Translations under genes and position numbers: made by a program | DNA from: Nonomuraea cavernae | GTDB taxonomy: Bacteria; Actinomycetota; Actinomycetes; Streptosporangiales; Streptosporangiaceae | Reading direction: 5' to 3' | Length of the DNA: 64,000 nt | NCBI RefSeq assembly: GCF_014646355.1 | Contig: NZ_BMNH01000033.1 | Span: forward strand, 17,991 to 81,990 | Part shown: positions 15,501 through 23,866 of the stretch, one piece after another | Layout of the letters: every line of letters starts with the position of its first letter | How positions within the stretch are numbered: the stretch's first letter is position 1 | The notes under the pieces: generated by a model | Databases searched by the model: none | The model's input: the letters and a program-made list of their open reading frames with translations, nothing else | Told to the model about the DNA's origin: nothing

Positions 15501-16525
15501 CGGTCGTTCTTCCTGTCCTTGGCGATGGCGGCGAGCACCTCGGGGTTGATCGGGCCGAGGCCGGAGGCGATGGCCTCCAGCCACGGTCCCTGCCCGCCCA
15601 TCGTGGACAGGCCGGAGAAGGTGGGGCCCGCCCAGGCCAGCAGCTCGTTGAACCGTTCGTTGCCGCCGCTCAGCCTGGTGGTGATCGCGCCGGTGTCGTC
15701 GAGCGCCCGGACCAGCGACCTCTCGTGCCGGTTGATCAGCCGGGTGGTGCTCCGCACCAGGTCGCTGCCGTCGCCCAGCAGCGTGCGCAGCTCGTCGCGG
15801 CGGCTGCGCAGCTCCTTCAGCATGACGTCGATGGCGTCGATGAGCCGGCCGAGCTGCTTGTCCTTGCGTTCCAGCACCTTCGTCACCCGGGTGCCGTTGT
15901 CGAGCAGCCGCTGCAGGTCGGGTTCGCTCCTGCTGATCGTGTCGGACAGGTCGCCGATGTTCTTCAGCAGCCGGGTGATCCGGCCGCGGTCGCTGGTGTC
16001 GATCTTGCCGAGCTCGGTCACCAGGTCGTCGACGGCGTCGGTGTCGAGCTTGTCCACCAGCCGGGTGGCGTCCTTGATCGCGTCGTTGACCAGTGTCGGC
16101 ACGCCGGTGCGCTCCACCGGGATGCGCCGCGCGCTCTCCGGCAACTGGTCGACGTACGGAGCCGACACGGGGCCGGTCAGCTTGACGTAGCGGCCGCCGA
16201 GCAGGTTGGACAGCGTGATGTCGGCGCGGGTGCCGCGGCCGAGCCGCACGTCGTCGTCGACCCGCCAGGTGACCACGACGTTGCCCTGGCCGTAGTCGGC
16301 CCGCACCTCGGTCACCTCGCCGACGCGCACGCCGGCCACCCGGACGTCGTTGCCGGTGCGCAGGCCGCCCGAGTCGACGAACGTGCCGGACATCGTGTAG
16401 CCGCCCTCGAACAGGCCGAGGCTGCCCACGAGGAAGGTGGCCACCAGGATCGTGCCGAGCACCGCCAGCGACACCAGGCCGACGGCGACCCTGTTGCGGT
16501 CCCGGAAGGACTTGATCGCCATCAT
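15497..16525 (-). CDS. mceC: MCE family protein, MceC position
   Basis: Third Mce subunit, 342 aa. An N-terminal signal anchor (VAVGLVSLAVLGTILVATFL) is followed by the MCE domain (GGLRTGNDVRVAGVRVGEV; DITLSNLLGGRYVKL). Residues ~130-300 are predicted helical, rich in Leu, Asp and Arg, matching the needle portion of Mce hexamers. It ends ...AAIAKDRKNDR and overlaps mceD by four bases. Start is ATG 16525, with a second Met next. Confidence 0.9.
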   Translation of the reverse strand: MMAIKSFRDRNRVAVGLVSLAVLGTILVATFLVGSLGLFEGGYTMSGTFVDSGGLRTGNDVRVAGVRVGEVTEVRADYGQGNVVVTWRVDDDVRLGRGTRADITLSNLLGGRYVKLTGPVSAPYVDQLPESARRIPVERTGVPTLVNDAIKDATRLVDKLDTDAVDDLVTELGKIDTSDRGRITRLLKNIGDLSDTISRSEPDLQRLLDNGTRVTKVLERKDKQLGRLIDAIDVMLKELRSRRDELRTLLGDGSDLVRSTTRLINRHERSLVRALDDTGAITTRLSGGNERFNELLAWAGPTFSGLSTMGGQGPWLEAIASGLGPINPEVLAAIAKDRKNDR

Positions 16526-17580
16526 TCACCCACCATCAGTCTGCGCAGCTCCTTGGTGCTCTGGATCTTGGTGGCGCCGCGCAGCGGAGGTGGCGTCCGC
16601 ATGGGGTACGGGCAGGGCGAGGGACCCAGCGCCAGGCAGGGGACCGCGGTGACGAAGTAGTGGCCGCGGCCGACGCTGCTGTAGGCACGGGCGAACAACG
16701 GCTGCATGGTGTTGACCGTCCGGTCGAGATCCTTCACGTTCCGCCTGACGCCGCCGGTCAACTCGGTGAGGCGGTCGACGACGGCGCCCAGCTCGTCGGC
16801 GTTCTTGCCGATCACCTCGTTGGAGGTGTGGAAGGTGGCCGAGAGCTCCACCAGCGAGTCGTCGATCAGCTTGCGGTTGTCGGCGAACGCCTCCGAGAGC
16901 GTGACCAGGTTGTCGACCAGCCGCTCGATCTGCTTGTCGCGCCTGGCCACCACGCCCGAGACGGTGGCGTAGTCCTTCAGCAGCCCCTCGATCGTCTCCT
17001 TGCGCTGGGTGACGGTGCCGGTGATGTCGTTGACGTTGTCGAGCAGCCGGGGGATGTTCTCGTCGTTGCCCTTCAGTGACGTGGCGGCGGCGGTCAGCAG
17101 CTGGTTGATCTGCTCGGGGTCGAGGGTGCGGGTCAGCGGCCCGAGGTCGCTCACCAGCTCGCCGATGTCGACCACCGACGAGGTGCGGGAGATGCGCGAG
17201 CCGGGCGCCAGCATGCCGGGGGCGGTGCCGGGCAGCAGGTAGACGACCCGCTGGCCCACCGCGTTGCGCCACCGGACGGCCGCCTCGGTGTCGGCGGGCA
17301 CCCTGACCGCCCGCTGGACCTCCAGGGTCACCTCCGCTCTGCCGTTGACCACGCTGATCGTGTCGACCTGGCCGACCGGGGCTCCGGCGATCTTCACCTG
17401 GTCGCCCTCGGTCAGTCCCGACACGTCGTCGAAGGTGGCGATCAGCCGGTAGACGTCCGCGGTGTTGACCCGGACGATCTGCGCGGTGATGAGCACGATC
17501 AGGGAGAAGGTCACGCCGGCGAACAGCAGGACGCGGACCAGTGTCCACCGGCGGGCCGCGCGCTCCTTGGAGACCGCCAT
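16522..17580 (-). CDS. mceB: MCE family protein, MceB position
   Basis: Second Mce subunit, 352 aa. One signal anchor (LVRVLLFAGVTFSLIVLI), MCE domain with GLTEGDQVKIAGAPVGQV and TEAAVRWRNAVGQRVVYL, then helical segments with recurrent NVNDITGT-type heptads. The Cys pair VPCLALGPSPCPYP near the C-terminus is a common Mce feature and could be a disulfide. It starts one base after the mceA stop. Confidence 0.9.
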   Translation of the reverse strand: MAVSKERAARRWTLVRVLLFAGVTFSLIVLITAQIVRVNTADVYRLIATFDDVSGLTEGDQVKIAGAPVGQVDTISVVNGRAEVTLEVQRAVRVPADTEAAVRWRNAVGQRVVYLLPGTAPGMLAPGSRISRTSSVVDIGELVSDLGPLTRTLDPEQINQLLTAAATSLKGNDENIPRLLDNVNDITGTVTQRKETIEGLLKDYATVSGVVARRDKQIERLVDNLVTLSEAFADNRKLIDDSLVELSATFHTSNEVIGKNADELGAVVDRLTELTGGVRRNVKDLDRTVNTMQPLFARAYSSVGRGHYFVTAVPCLALGPSPCPYPMRTPPPLRGATKIQSTKELRRLMVGE

Positions 17581-17581
17581 C

Positions 17582-18601
17582 TCAGCGCCTCCCGTCGCTC
17601 GGTCCGCAGGCGCCGACGACGAGCTCGCAGACGTCGGTCGCGACGAACGCCTCCGCCTGCAGTTGGCGGGTGCCGTTCGGGCCCGGCGCCTCGATCAGCT
17701 CGTTGAGCAGGTTGATCAGTTTGTTCAGGCCGCGTACGCCGTCTCCGGCCAGGCCGAGCTGGGCGTAGATGAGCGCGGCCACGCGCTCACCGGAGTGGAC
17801 GCCGGCCCGCAGGTTCGGCCGGTGCTTGCGCAGCCCGTGCGCGGTCAGGTCGGAGACGGAGGTGATCTCCTTCAGCAGGACCCGTACCTTGTCGGCCCGC
17901 TCCAGCAGGTCGGGAGTGATCACGTTGACGTCTGAGGAGATCGACACCAGGTCGTCGCCCTTGTCCGACAGGGCGGTGGACAGCCCGGCGCTGTCGCGCA
18001 GGAACTGCCGGGCGCGGGCGCGCTGCCGGTGGGCGACGCCGACCACGGTTCCCGCGTCGTCGATCAGCTCGCGCAGCCGCGTGCCCTCGCCGTCGAGCCC
18101 CCTGGCCAGGGTGTGCACGATGACCGTGACCTCGCGCGGGTCCACCGCGTCGAGACCCTGGTAGGCGTCGCCGAGGGTGTCGGACAGATCGAGCGGGTCG
18201 CGCGTGTCGGTGATGACCGCCCCGGCGCTCAGGTAGGGGCCGGTGGCCTCGCCGGGGCCCGGCTTGAGGTCGACGTACTTGGGGCCGAAGACCGACGCGG
18301 GCTCCACCGCCGCGACCGTCGTCCGCGGCAGCCGTACGCCCGGCTCGACGTGCATGGTCACCACGGCCCTGCCCGTCCGGTCGAGCGACACCCCGGTCAC
18401 GTCGCCCACGGTGACGCCGCGGATCTTGACCGAGGAGTTGGTGTCGAGGCCCTGCCCCGCCCGGCCGAACACCGCGTCCACCCGGATGCCGCGCACCTCC
18501 GTGGCCGCGCGCACCACGAACAGCGTCGCCGCGGCGAACAGCACGACCACCGCGAGCGCGATGCCCATCCGCAGCGGCAGCGAGAACCCGTCACGTCCCA
18601 T
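17582..18601 (-). CDS. mceA: MCE family protein, MceA position
   Basis: First Mce subunit, 339 aa. A signal anchor at residues ~11-32 (GIALAVVVLFAAATLFVV) is followed by the MCE domain (GLDTNSSVKIRGVTVGDV; TVAAVEPASVFGPKYVDL). A helical region and a C-terminal Cys pair (FVATDVCELVVGACG) complete it. It lies three bases after the yrbEB stop. Order yrbEA-yrbEB-mceA-F is the standard actinobacterial arrangement. Confidence 0.92.
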   Translation of the reverse strand: MGRDGFSLPLRMGIALAVVVLFAAATLFVVRAATEVRGIRVDAVFGRAGQGLDTNSSVKIRGVTVGDVTGVSLDRTGRAVVTMHVEPGVRLPRTTVAAVEPASVFGPKYVDLKPGPGEATGPYLSAGAVITDTRDPLDLSDTLGDAYQGLDAVDPREVTVIVHTLARGLDGEGTRLRELIDDAGTVVGVAHRQRARARQFLRDSAGLSTALSDKGDDLVSISSDVNVITPDLLERADKVRVLLKEITSVSDLTAHGLRKHRPNLRAGVHSGERVAALIYAQLGLAGDGVRGLNKLINLLNELIEAPGPNGTRQLQAEAFVATDVCELVVGACGPSDGRR

Positions 18602-18604
18602 CGC

Positions 18605-19459
18605 TCACCCCGTCAGTTTCACGCTGCCGCCGCCACCCCAGAACAGGTACGACAGGAGCAGGTTGAGCAGGACGATGGTCACGATCGACTGCCGGATCGC
18701 GCGGCCCGCCGCCACCCCGACGCCCACGGGGCCGCCGGTGGCGTGGAAGCCGTGGTAGCAGTGGATGACGATGACGGTGAACGCGAAGACCGCCACCTTG
18801 GCGACGCTGAACACGATGTCGCTGACCGGCAGGTACAGGTAGAAGTAGTAGTCGTAGACACCGGGCGCCAGCCCGAACAGGGCCGTGCACATCAGCCGGG
18901 TGGCGAAGAAGCTGGCGAACAACGCGATCAGGTAGATCGGCACCAGCGCCATCAGCGCGGCCACCACGCGGGTGCAGATCAGGTAGGTGAAGGCGTTGAT
19001 GCCCATCACCTCCAGCGCGTCGATCTCCTCAGAGATCCGCATCGCGCCCAGCTCGGCGGTGAACGACGAGCCCACCTGGGCCGCCAGCGCCGTCGCCGCG
19101 ATGATCGGGGTGATCTCGCGGACGTTGGCGAAGCTGCCGACCAGTCCCATGAACGACTCGGCGCCGATCGCCTGCAACCCCTGGTAGCCCTGCAGCCCCA
19201 CGGTCGCGCCCACCACGAACGCCATGGTGAACACCACGAAGATCATGCCGCCGCCGATGACGGTCGCGCCGACGCCCACCACCACGTCGCTGACCTGCCG
19301 GATGACGACCTTGAAGTACTTCAGCCGCAGGATCACGTCGCGGACCGAGTAGAACAGCACCCTCCACACGAACAGCGGCCAGTCGGCCAGCGTGGCGAAC
19401 CGCTCGGCCCAGTCGCGGCCGCGGCCCGCGAACCGGAGGCCGGCCGTACGGGTGACCAT
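18605..19459 (-). CDS. yrbEB: MlaE/YrbE-type ABC permease, second copy
   Basis: Integral membrane permease of the MlaE family, 284 aa. Core sequence includes ATVIGGGMIFVVFTMAFVVG, IIAATALAAQVGSSFTAELG and ISEEIDALEVMGINAFTYL, the conserved coupling segment that contacts the ATPase. It would form the inner-membrane channel beneath the Mce hexamer, energised by an MceG/MlaF ATPase not found in this window. Its start overlaps the yrbEA stop by one base (TGATG). Confidence 0.95.
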   Translation of the reverse strand: MVTRTAGLRFAGRGRDWAERFATLADWPLFVWRVLFYSVRDVILRLKYFKVVIRQVSDVVVGVGATVIGGGMIFVVFTMAFVVGATVGLQGYQGLQAIGAESFMGLVGSFANVREITPIIAATALAAQVGSSFTAELGAMRISEEIDALEVMGINAFTYLICTRVVAALMALVPIYLIALFASFFATRLMCTALFGLAPGVYDYYFYLYLPVSDIVFSVAKVAVFAFTVIVIHCYHGFHATGGPVGVGVAAGRAIRQSIVTIVLLNLLLSYLFWGGGGSVKLTG

Positions 19460-20256
19460 CACAGCGCCTTGGGCGGGTAGGCGAGGAAGTAGACCGCGGA
19501 GATGACGTAGTTGAACGCGAACACCAGCATGAACGTGACCACGGTGGCCTGGTTGACCGCGCGGCCCACGCCGACCGGGCTGGTGGCGCAGGTCATGCCC
19601 TTGTAGCAGGCGACGGCCGCGGCGATGAAGCCGAAGATCCACGCCTTGAACAGGGTGACGTACAGGTCGGAGCCGACGACGAGGGAGAGGGCGCCGTCGA
19701 AGTAGGCGCCGGGCGTGACGCCCTGCACGACCACGTTGAAGAAGTAGCCGCCGCTCGCCCCGGCCAGGATGACCAGCGGGCACAGGCAGACCGCGACCGT
19801 GCTGGCCGCCCACATGCGGGGCGTGACGAGGCGGTGGATGGGGTTGACCGACATGACCTCCATCGCGCTCAGCTCGTCGCGGATGTGCCGGGCGCCGATG
19901 TCGGAGGTCATCGCGCTGCCGCCGGCTCCGGCGATCAGCAGGGCGCTGGCCAGCGGCGCGACCTCACGGATGAGGCCCACGAAGACGGCGCTCCCGGTGG
20001 CCGAGGCGGCGCCGAGTTGCCAGGCCAGCTCGCCGACCTGGAGCGCCACGGTCGCGCCCAGCGGGAGCGAGACGAGCAGGACGGGCACACTGGTGACACG
20101 GGCCAGGAACCAGCACTGGTCGACGAACTCCCACCACCAGTGCCTGACGTCCCAGCTGCGGCGTAATCCCTCCAGGACGATGACGAACAGCTCACCCACC
20201 TGGCCCAGCGCGGACCCGGCGCGGCGGCCGAGGTATCCCGACAGGGCCATCAGCAT
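19459..20256 (-). CDS. yrbEA: MlaE/YrbE-type ABC permease, first copy
   Basis: First gene of the mce operon, 265 aa, five to six helices. Conserved motifs: FVGLIREVAPLASALLIAGA, GSAMTSDIGARHIRDELSAM and VNPIHRLVTPRMWA. It pairs with YrbEB as a heterodimeric permease. Start at 20256 (MLMALSGYLG); Met3 is an alternative. The 205-bp region upstream carries an inverted repeat at 20321-20342 and presumably the operon promoter. Confidence 0.95.
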   Translation of the reverse strand: MLMALSGYLGRRAGSALGQVGELFVIVLEGLRRSWDVRHWWWEFVDQCWFLARVTSVPVLLVSLPLGATVALQVGELAWQLGAASATGSAVFVGLIREVAPLASALLIAGAGGSAMTSDIGARHIRDELSAMEVMSVNPIHRLVTPRMWAASTVAVCLCPLVILAGASGGYFFNVVVQGVTPGAYFDGALSLVVGSDLYVTLFKAWIFGFIAAAVACYKGMTCATSPVGVGRAVNQATVVTFMLVFAFNYVISAVYFLAYPPKAL

Positions 20257-20320
20257 CCCGCCCGCGCGCGTGTTGCCGTCATGACCACCCTCGTCACCCG
20301 CTGACTACGGATCAGTCACC

Positions 20321-20342
20321 CTACTGACGAGTTGTCCAGTAG
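20321..20342. promoter_or_regulatory. Inverted repeat upstream of the mce operon
   Basis: CTACTG (20321-20326) and CAGTAG (20337-20342) are inverted around a 10-nt spacer, 65-86 bp upstream of yrbEA. Size and spacing suit a dimeric repressor operator; mycobacterial mce operons are commonly under TetR/GntR-type control, but no such regulator gene is adjacent here. Confidence 0.4.
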
Positions 20343-20461
20343 GTCGATGCCTGGCGGGAAATTTGAGGAGAAGGTATGAGACGCACGTCACATCTTGTCA
20401 GTACTCCATGAAACGTGACCGTGCCGTGACGCGCGCGGCGATGGGAGCGCCGGACGGGCTC

Positions 20462-21868
20462 TCAGGCTCGATCGTGGGCGAGCTCCGACATCCAGGTCTC
20501 CACGTCGTCCGGATGGCGAGGCAGCGCCCCGGACATCAGCCGGGCGCCGTCCGACGTGACGACCAGGTCGTCCTCGATGCGGACGCCCAGACCACGAAAC
20601 TCCTCGGGCAGGGTGAGGTCGTCCGGCTGGAGGTAGAGGCCGGGCTCGACGGTGAGCACCTGGCCCTCCTCCAGCACGCCGTCCAGGTAGACCTCGGCGC
20701 GGGCCTTCGCGCAGTCGTGCACGTCGAGGCCCAGCATGTGGCCGCTGCTGCAGAGGGTGTAGCGCCGGTAGAGGCCCGACTCCATGAGCAGGTCGGGGGA
20801 GTCCTTGAGCAGGCCCCACTCGTACAGCCCCTCGCAGATGACGCGCATCGCCGCCAGGTGGAAGTCGCGGAAGCGGGCGCCCGGTCTGAGCGCGCCGATC
20901 GCCGCCGTCTGCGCCTCGTACACCAGCTCGTACACCTGGCGCTGGACGGGGGTGAACCGGCCCGACAGCGGCAGCGTGCGGGTGACGTCGGCGGTGTAGA
21001 GCGTGTCGGTCTCCACGCCCGCGTCCAGCAGGAGCAGGTCGCCGTCGCGCAGCCGGCCGTCGTTGCGGATCCAGTGCAGCACGCACGCGTGCGCGCCGGA
21101 GGCGACGATGCTCTCGTAGCCCGTCGCGTTGCCGTCGAGGCGCGCGCGCAGCCCGAACACACCCTCCAGGTAGCGCTCCCCGCGCGGGTGACGGAGAGCC
21201 CGCGGCAGGGCGCGCACCACGTCCTCGAAGCCGAGCGTCGTCGCGTCGACCGCGGCCTGCAGCTCGCCGGTCTCCCACTCGTCCTTGACCAGCCGCATCT
21301 CCGACAGGAACCGCTCGAACTCGGCGTCGTCCGCGCCCGCCGGCACCGCGGCGTCCACCGACGCGTCCACCCCGCGCAGCACCCTCGCGGGCCCCTTCAG
21401 GGCCAGGTCGCGGACGTGCGCGCAGTCGATCTGGTACAGCTCCGCCGCCTCCGCCAGGGTGGGCCGGCGGCCCACCCAGAACTCGCCGTAGCGGCGGTCG
21501 CGGTAGAACTCCTGGCCCTCCTCGCGCGGCGAGCGCGGCCTGAGGTACAGCCTGGCCTCGCCGGACGGCTCGATCACCAGCACGTCGTCCGGCTCGCCCG
21601 CCCCGGTCAGGTACGCGTGGGCGCTGTGCGGCCGGAACCGGAAGTCGGAGTCGTTGCTGCGCACCTTGAGCGTGCCGGACGGGACCACCAGCCGCTCGCC
21701 GGGGAAGCGCGCCGCCAGCGCGGCACGCCGCTTGGCCGCCCACGGCGCGACCGGCAGCGGGAGCACGTCCGCGCGCCGGGTGTCGGCCCAGCCCGTACGC
21801 ATGAACGCGGCCAGCTCGTCGGTGATGGGGAGATCGTGACTGCCGGTGTTGAGCTGCTCGGTCATCAT
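20462..21868 (-). CDS. pepP: Xaa-Pro aminopeptidase (M24B)
   Basis: Cleaves N-terminal residues preceding proline; cytosolic dinuclear metallopeptidase. At 468 aa it has the full two-domain form. The N-terminal creatinase-like domain contains FRFRPHSAHAYLTG. The C-terminal pita-bread domain carries the metal ligands: LLLLDAGVETDTLYTADVTR (two Asp), SSGHMLGLDVHD (His), LTVEPGLY (Glu) and VRIEDDLVV (Glu). Start 21868, with Met2 at 21865 equally possible. Confidence 0.95.
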   Translation of the reverse strand: MMTEQLNTGSHDLPITDELAAFMRTGWADTRRADVLPLPVAPWAAKRRAALAARFPGERLVVPSGTLKVRSNDSDFRFRPHSAHAYLTGAGEPDDVLVIEPSGEARLYLRPRSPREEGQEFYRDRRYGEFWVGRRPTLAEAAELYQIDCAHVRDLALKGPARVLRGVDASVDAAVPAGADDAEFERFLSEMRLVKDEWETGELQAAVDATTLGFEDVVRALPRALRHPRGERYLEGVFGLRARLDGNATGYESIVASGAHACVLHWIRNDGRLRDGDLLLLDAGVETDTLYTADVTRTLPLSGRFTPVQRQVYELVYEAQTAAIGALRPGARFRDFHLAAMRVICEGLYEWGLLKDSPDLLMESGLYRRYTLCSSGHMLGLDVHDCAKARAEVYLDGVLEEGQVLTVEPGLYLQPDDLTLPEEFRGLGVRIEDDLVVTSDGARLMSGALPRHPDDVETWMSELAHDRA

Positions 21869-21991
21869 CGTTCCTGGGGCTGGGCGGGCAGGGTGCTATT
21901 TCACACTTTAAAGCCGTCGTACGACAAGCAGCCTACGGGAACGCTTGACGCTTTCCTCCTGCCGTTGCTTGCCTGAGAGGGGACGGGCACG

Positions 21992-22018
21992 GGCTTAACG
22001 CCCATCCTCACCGGGTAA
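21992..22018 (+). promoter_or_regulatory. SigF/SigB-like promoter (one mismatch) for the CBS gene
   Basis: GGCTT (21992-21996), 16-nt spacer, GGGTAA (22013-22018). The mycobacterial/streptomycete stress-sigma pattern is GGTTT, 15-17 nt, GGGTA. The transcript would begin near 22025, giving a very short leader. Confidence 0.45.
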
Positions 22019-22039
22019 CTGAGAGCCGAGGTGGTGCAC

Positions 22040-22468
22040 ATGCTCATTGGGACAATCCTGCGCGACAAGGGCAGTGACGTGACGACTGTGGCGCCGGAGG
22101 CCACGGTCCGCGAGCTGCTCGCCCAGCTCGCCCGGCACAACATCGGAGCCGTCGTCGTCTCGCCCGACGGCGACACGATCGTCGGCATCGTGTCCGAGCG
22201 CGACGTCGTACGGCGGCTGCACGACCGGGGCGCCGGCGTCCTCGACGAGCCGGTGTCGGCGATCATGACCTCCGAGGTGCGGACCGTCGGTCCGCGCGAC
22301 AACGTCGAAGAGCTCCGCAAGACCATGACGACGCACCGGTTCCGGCACATGCCCGTGGTCGAGGGCGGCCGGCTGGTCGGCATCGTGAGCATCGGCGACG
22401 TGGTCAAGAGCGCCATCGAGGAGCTGGAGACGGAGAAGGCGTCACTGGTCGACTACCTGCACCGTTGA
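22040..22468 (+). CDS. CBS-domain pair protein
   Basis: 142-aa protein made only of two CBS domains (about residues 8-62 and 75-132), the Hrp1-like architecture seen in actinobacteria. Motifs include GAVVVSPDGDTIVGIVSERD and FRHMPVVEGGRLVGIVSIGD. Such proteins bind adenosine nucleotides; the target is unknown. I prefer ATG 22040 since CGAGG (22027-22031) is eight bases upstream; GTG 22031 and GTG 22034 are also in frame or nearby. A stress-sigma-like promoter lies just upstream. Confidence 0.88.
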   Translation: MLIGTILRDKGSDVTTVAPEATVRELLAQLARHNIGAVVVSPDGDTIVGIVSERDVVRRLHDRGAGVLDEPVSAIMTSEVRTVGPRDNVEELRKTMTTHRFRHMPVVEGGRLVGIVSIGDVVKSAIEELETEKASLVDYLHR

Positions 22469-22484
22469 CACGGGTGGCACGCTG

Positions 22485-22991
22485 GTGCCCGTGATGTACG
22501 GAGCTCCGCCCGAGTTCCCCCGGGCCACCCGCAGTCCGACGATCATCCTGCTGGTCTCCGGGCTGACGGGGCTGCTGGGGTTTCTCGTCGGGTTCTTCGC
22601 GGGCCTCGGCACCGGTGAGACGTCCGCCGCGCCCGCGCCCCGCGTCACGGTGACGGTCGAGCAGCCGGCCGAGCCCACCGGCTCCCAGCCGCCGGCCATC
22701 GCCACGACCGGCCCGCCCGCCACTACCCCGCCCGCGACCAGCGCGCCCCCCGGCGCGCCGGCGGGCAACCGGACCCTGGTGGTCGGCGTCGACATCCAGC
22801 CCGGCACCTACCGCACCGCCGGACCCGCGGCCGGGCAGCCCGTCTGCTACTGGGCGAGGCTCAAGAGCACCACCGCGCGTGCCTCCGACATCATCGCGGC
22901 CGACATGCCCCAGGGCGCGGCCACCGTCACCATCGCACCCACCGACAAGGCGTTCCAGACCGGCGGCTGCGCCGAGTGGACCAGAGCCTGA
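22485..22991 (+). CDS. Membrane-anchored secreted protein, unknown function
   Basis: 168 aa. After ~17 residues there is one hydrophobic helix (TIILLVSGLTGLLGFLVGFF), then a Pro/Thr/Ala linker (residues 50-95) and a C-terminal domain of ~70 residues containing VVGVDIQPGTYRTAG and VCYWARL. That pattern occurs in actinomycete surface proteins of no known role; two Cys (CYWARL and GGCAEW) could form a disulfide. GTG 22485 has GGTGG seven bases upstream; ATG 22494 is an alternative. Confidence 0.75.
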   Translation: MPVMYGAPPEFPRATRSPTIILLVSGLTGLLGFLVGFFAGLGTGETSAAPAPRVTVTVEQPAEPTGSQPPAIATTGPPATTPPATSAPPGAPAGNRTLVVGVDIQPGTYRTAGPAAGQPVCYWARLKSTTARASDIIAADMPQGAATVTIAPTDKAFQTGGCAEWTRA

Positions 22992-23055
22992 CGGTTGGCA
23001 CGGCGGCCGCCCGCGTAGGAGGATTCTCCCAGGCCATCCCACGTAGGAGGACGAG

Positions 23056-23838
23056 ATGTCGGTGTTGCGGAGCTTCGTGGACAGCGTGCGGAACGGCGCG
23101 ATCGAGGTGATCGACCTCACCGCGCCCCTGTCGTCCGAGACGCCGATCCTGCAGTTGCCCGAGCCGTTCGGCAACACGATCCCGTTCCGGCTGGAGGAGA
23201 TCAGCCGCTACGACGACCGGGGCCCGGCCTGGTACTGGAACGACATCCACACCGGCGAGCACTCCGGCACTCATTTCGACGCACCGATCCACTGGGTGAC
23301 GGCCCGCGACGGCGAGGACGTCTCGCAGGTGCCGGTCCGCAGCCTGCTCGCTCCCGCCGTGGTGCTCGACTTCTCGGCCGAGGCGGCCAAGGACTCCGAC
23401 TTCCTGCTCCAGGTCGACCACGTCAAGGAGTGGGAGCGGGCCAACGGGCCGCTGCCCGACGGCGGCTGGCTGCTCTTCCGCACCGGCTGGGACACCCGTT
23501 CCGGCGACCAGGCGGCGTTCCTCAACGCCGACGAGAACGGCCCGCACACGCCGGGCATCTCCGTCGAGTGCGCGCGCTGGCTCGCCGAGGAGACGCCGAT
23601 CCTCGGGCTGGGCGTCGAGACCGTCGGCACCGACGCGGGGGCCGCCCACTCGTTCGACCCCGCCTTCCCCTGCCACTCCTTCCTGCTGGGGGCCGGCAAG
23701 TACGGCCTGACCCAGCTGCGCAACCTCGACCGGCTGCCGGTGACCGGCGCCGTCGTGGTCGCCCCGCCGCTGCCCATCGTGGGCGGCTCGGGCAGCCCGG
23801 TCCGCGTGCTGGCCCTGGTGGAGCGAGGCGCGGAGTGA
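23056..23838 (+). CDS. Cyclase-family metal-dependent hydrolase (kynurenine formamidase fold)
   Basis: 260 aa. The family metal-binding motif is GEHSGTHFDAPIHW (HxGTHxDxPxH form) near residue 72-85; the C-terminal part has GVETVGTDAG and FPCHSFLLG. Members hydrolyse amides or cyclic substrates; the substrate is not evident. It has a strong SD (TAGGAGGACG). It lies 28 bp before a ThDP enzyme gene, and the two are probably one transcript, suggesting sequential steps in a catabolic route. Confidence 0.85.
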   Translation: MSVLRSFVDSVRNGAIEVIDLTAPLSSETPILQLPEPFGNTIPFRLEEISRYDDRGPAWYWNDIHTGEHSGTHFDAPIHWVTARDGEDVSQVPVRSLLAPAVVLDFSAEAAKDSDFLLQVDHVKEWERANGPLPDGGWLLFRTGWDTRSGDQAAFLNADENGPHTPGISVECARWLAEETPILGLGVETVGTDAGAAHSFDPAFPCHSFLLGAGKYGLTQLRNLDRLPVTGAVVVAPPLPIVGGSGSPVRVLALVERGAE

Positions 23839-23866
23839 GCCCCGCCGACGGCCCGGGGCGGGAGCC

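Noticed and set aside
18029..19480. 483-codon plus frame opposite mceA/yrbEB
   Set aside because: Shadow with His/Asp/Arg composition; opposing frames are MCE and MlaE proteins.
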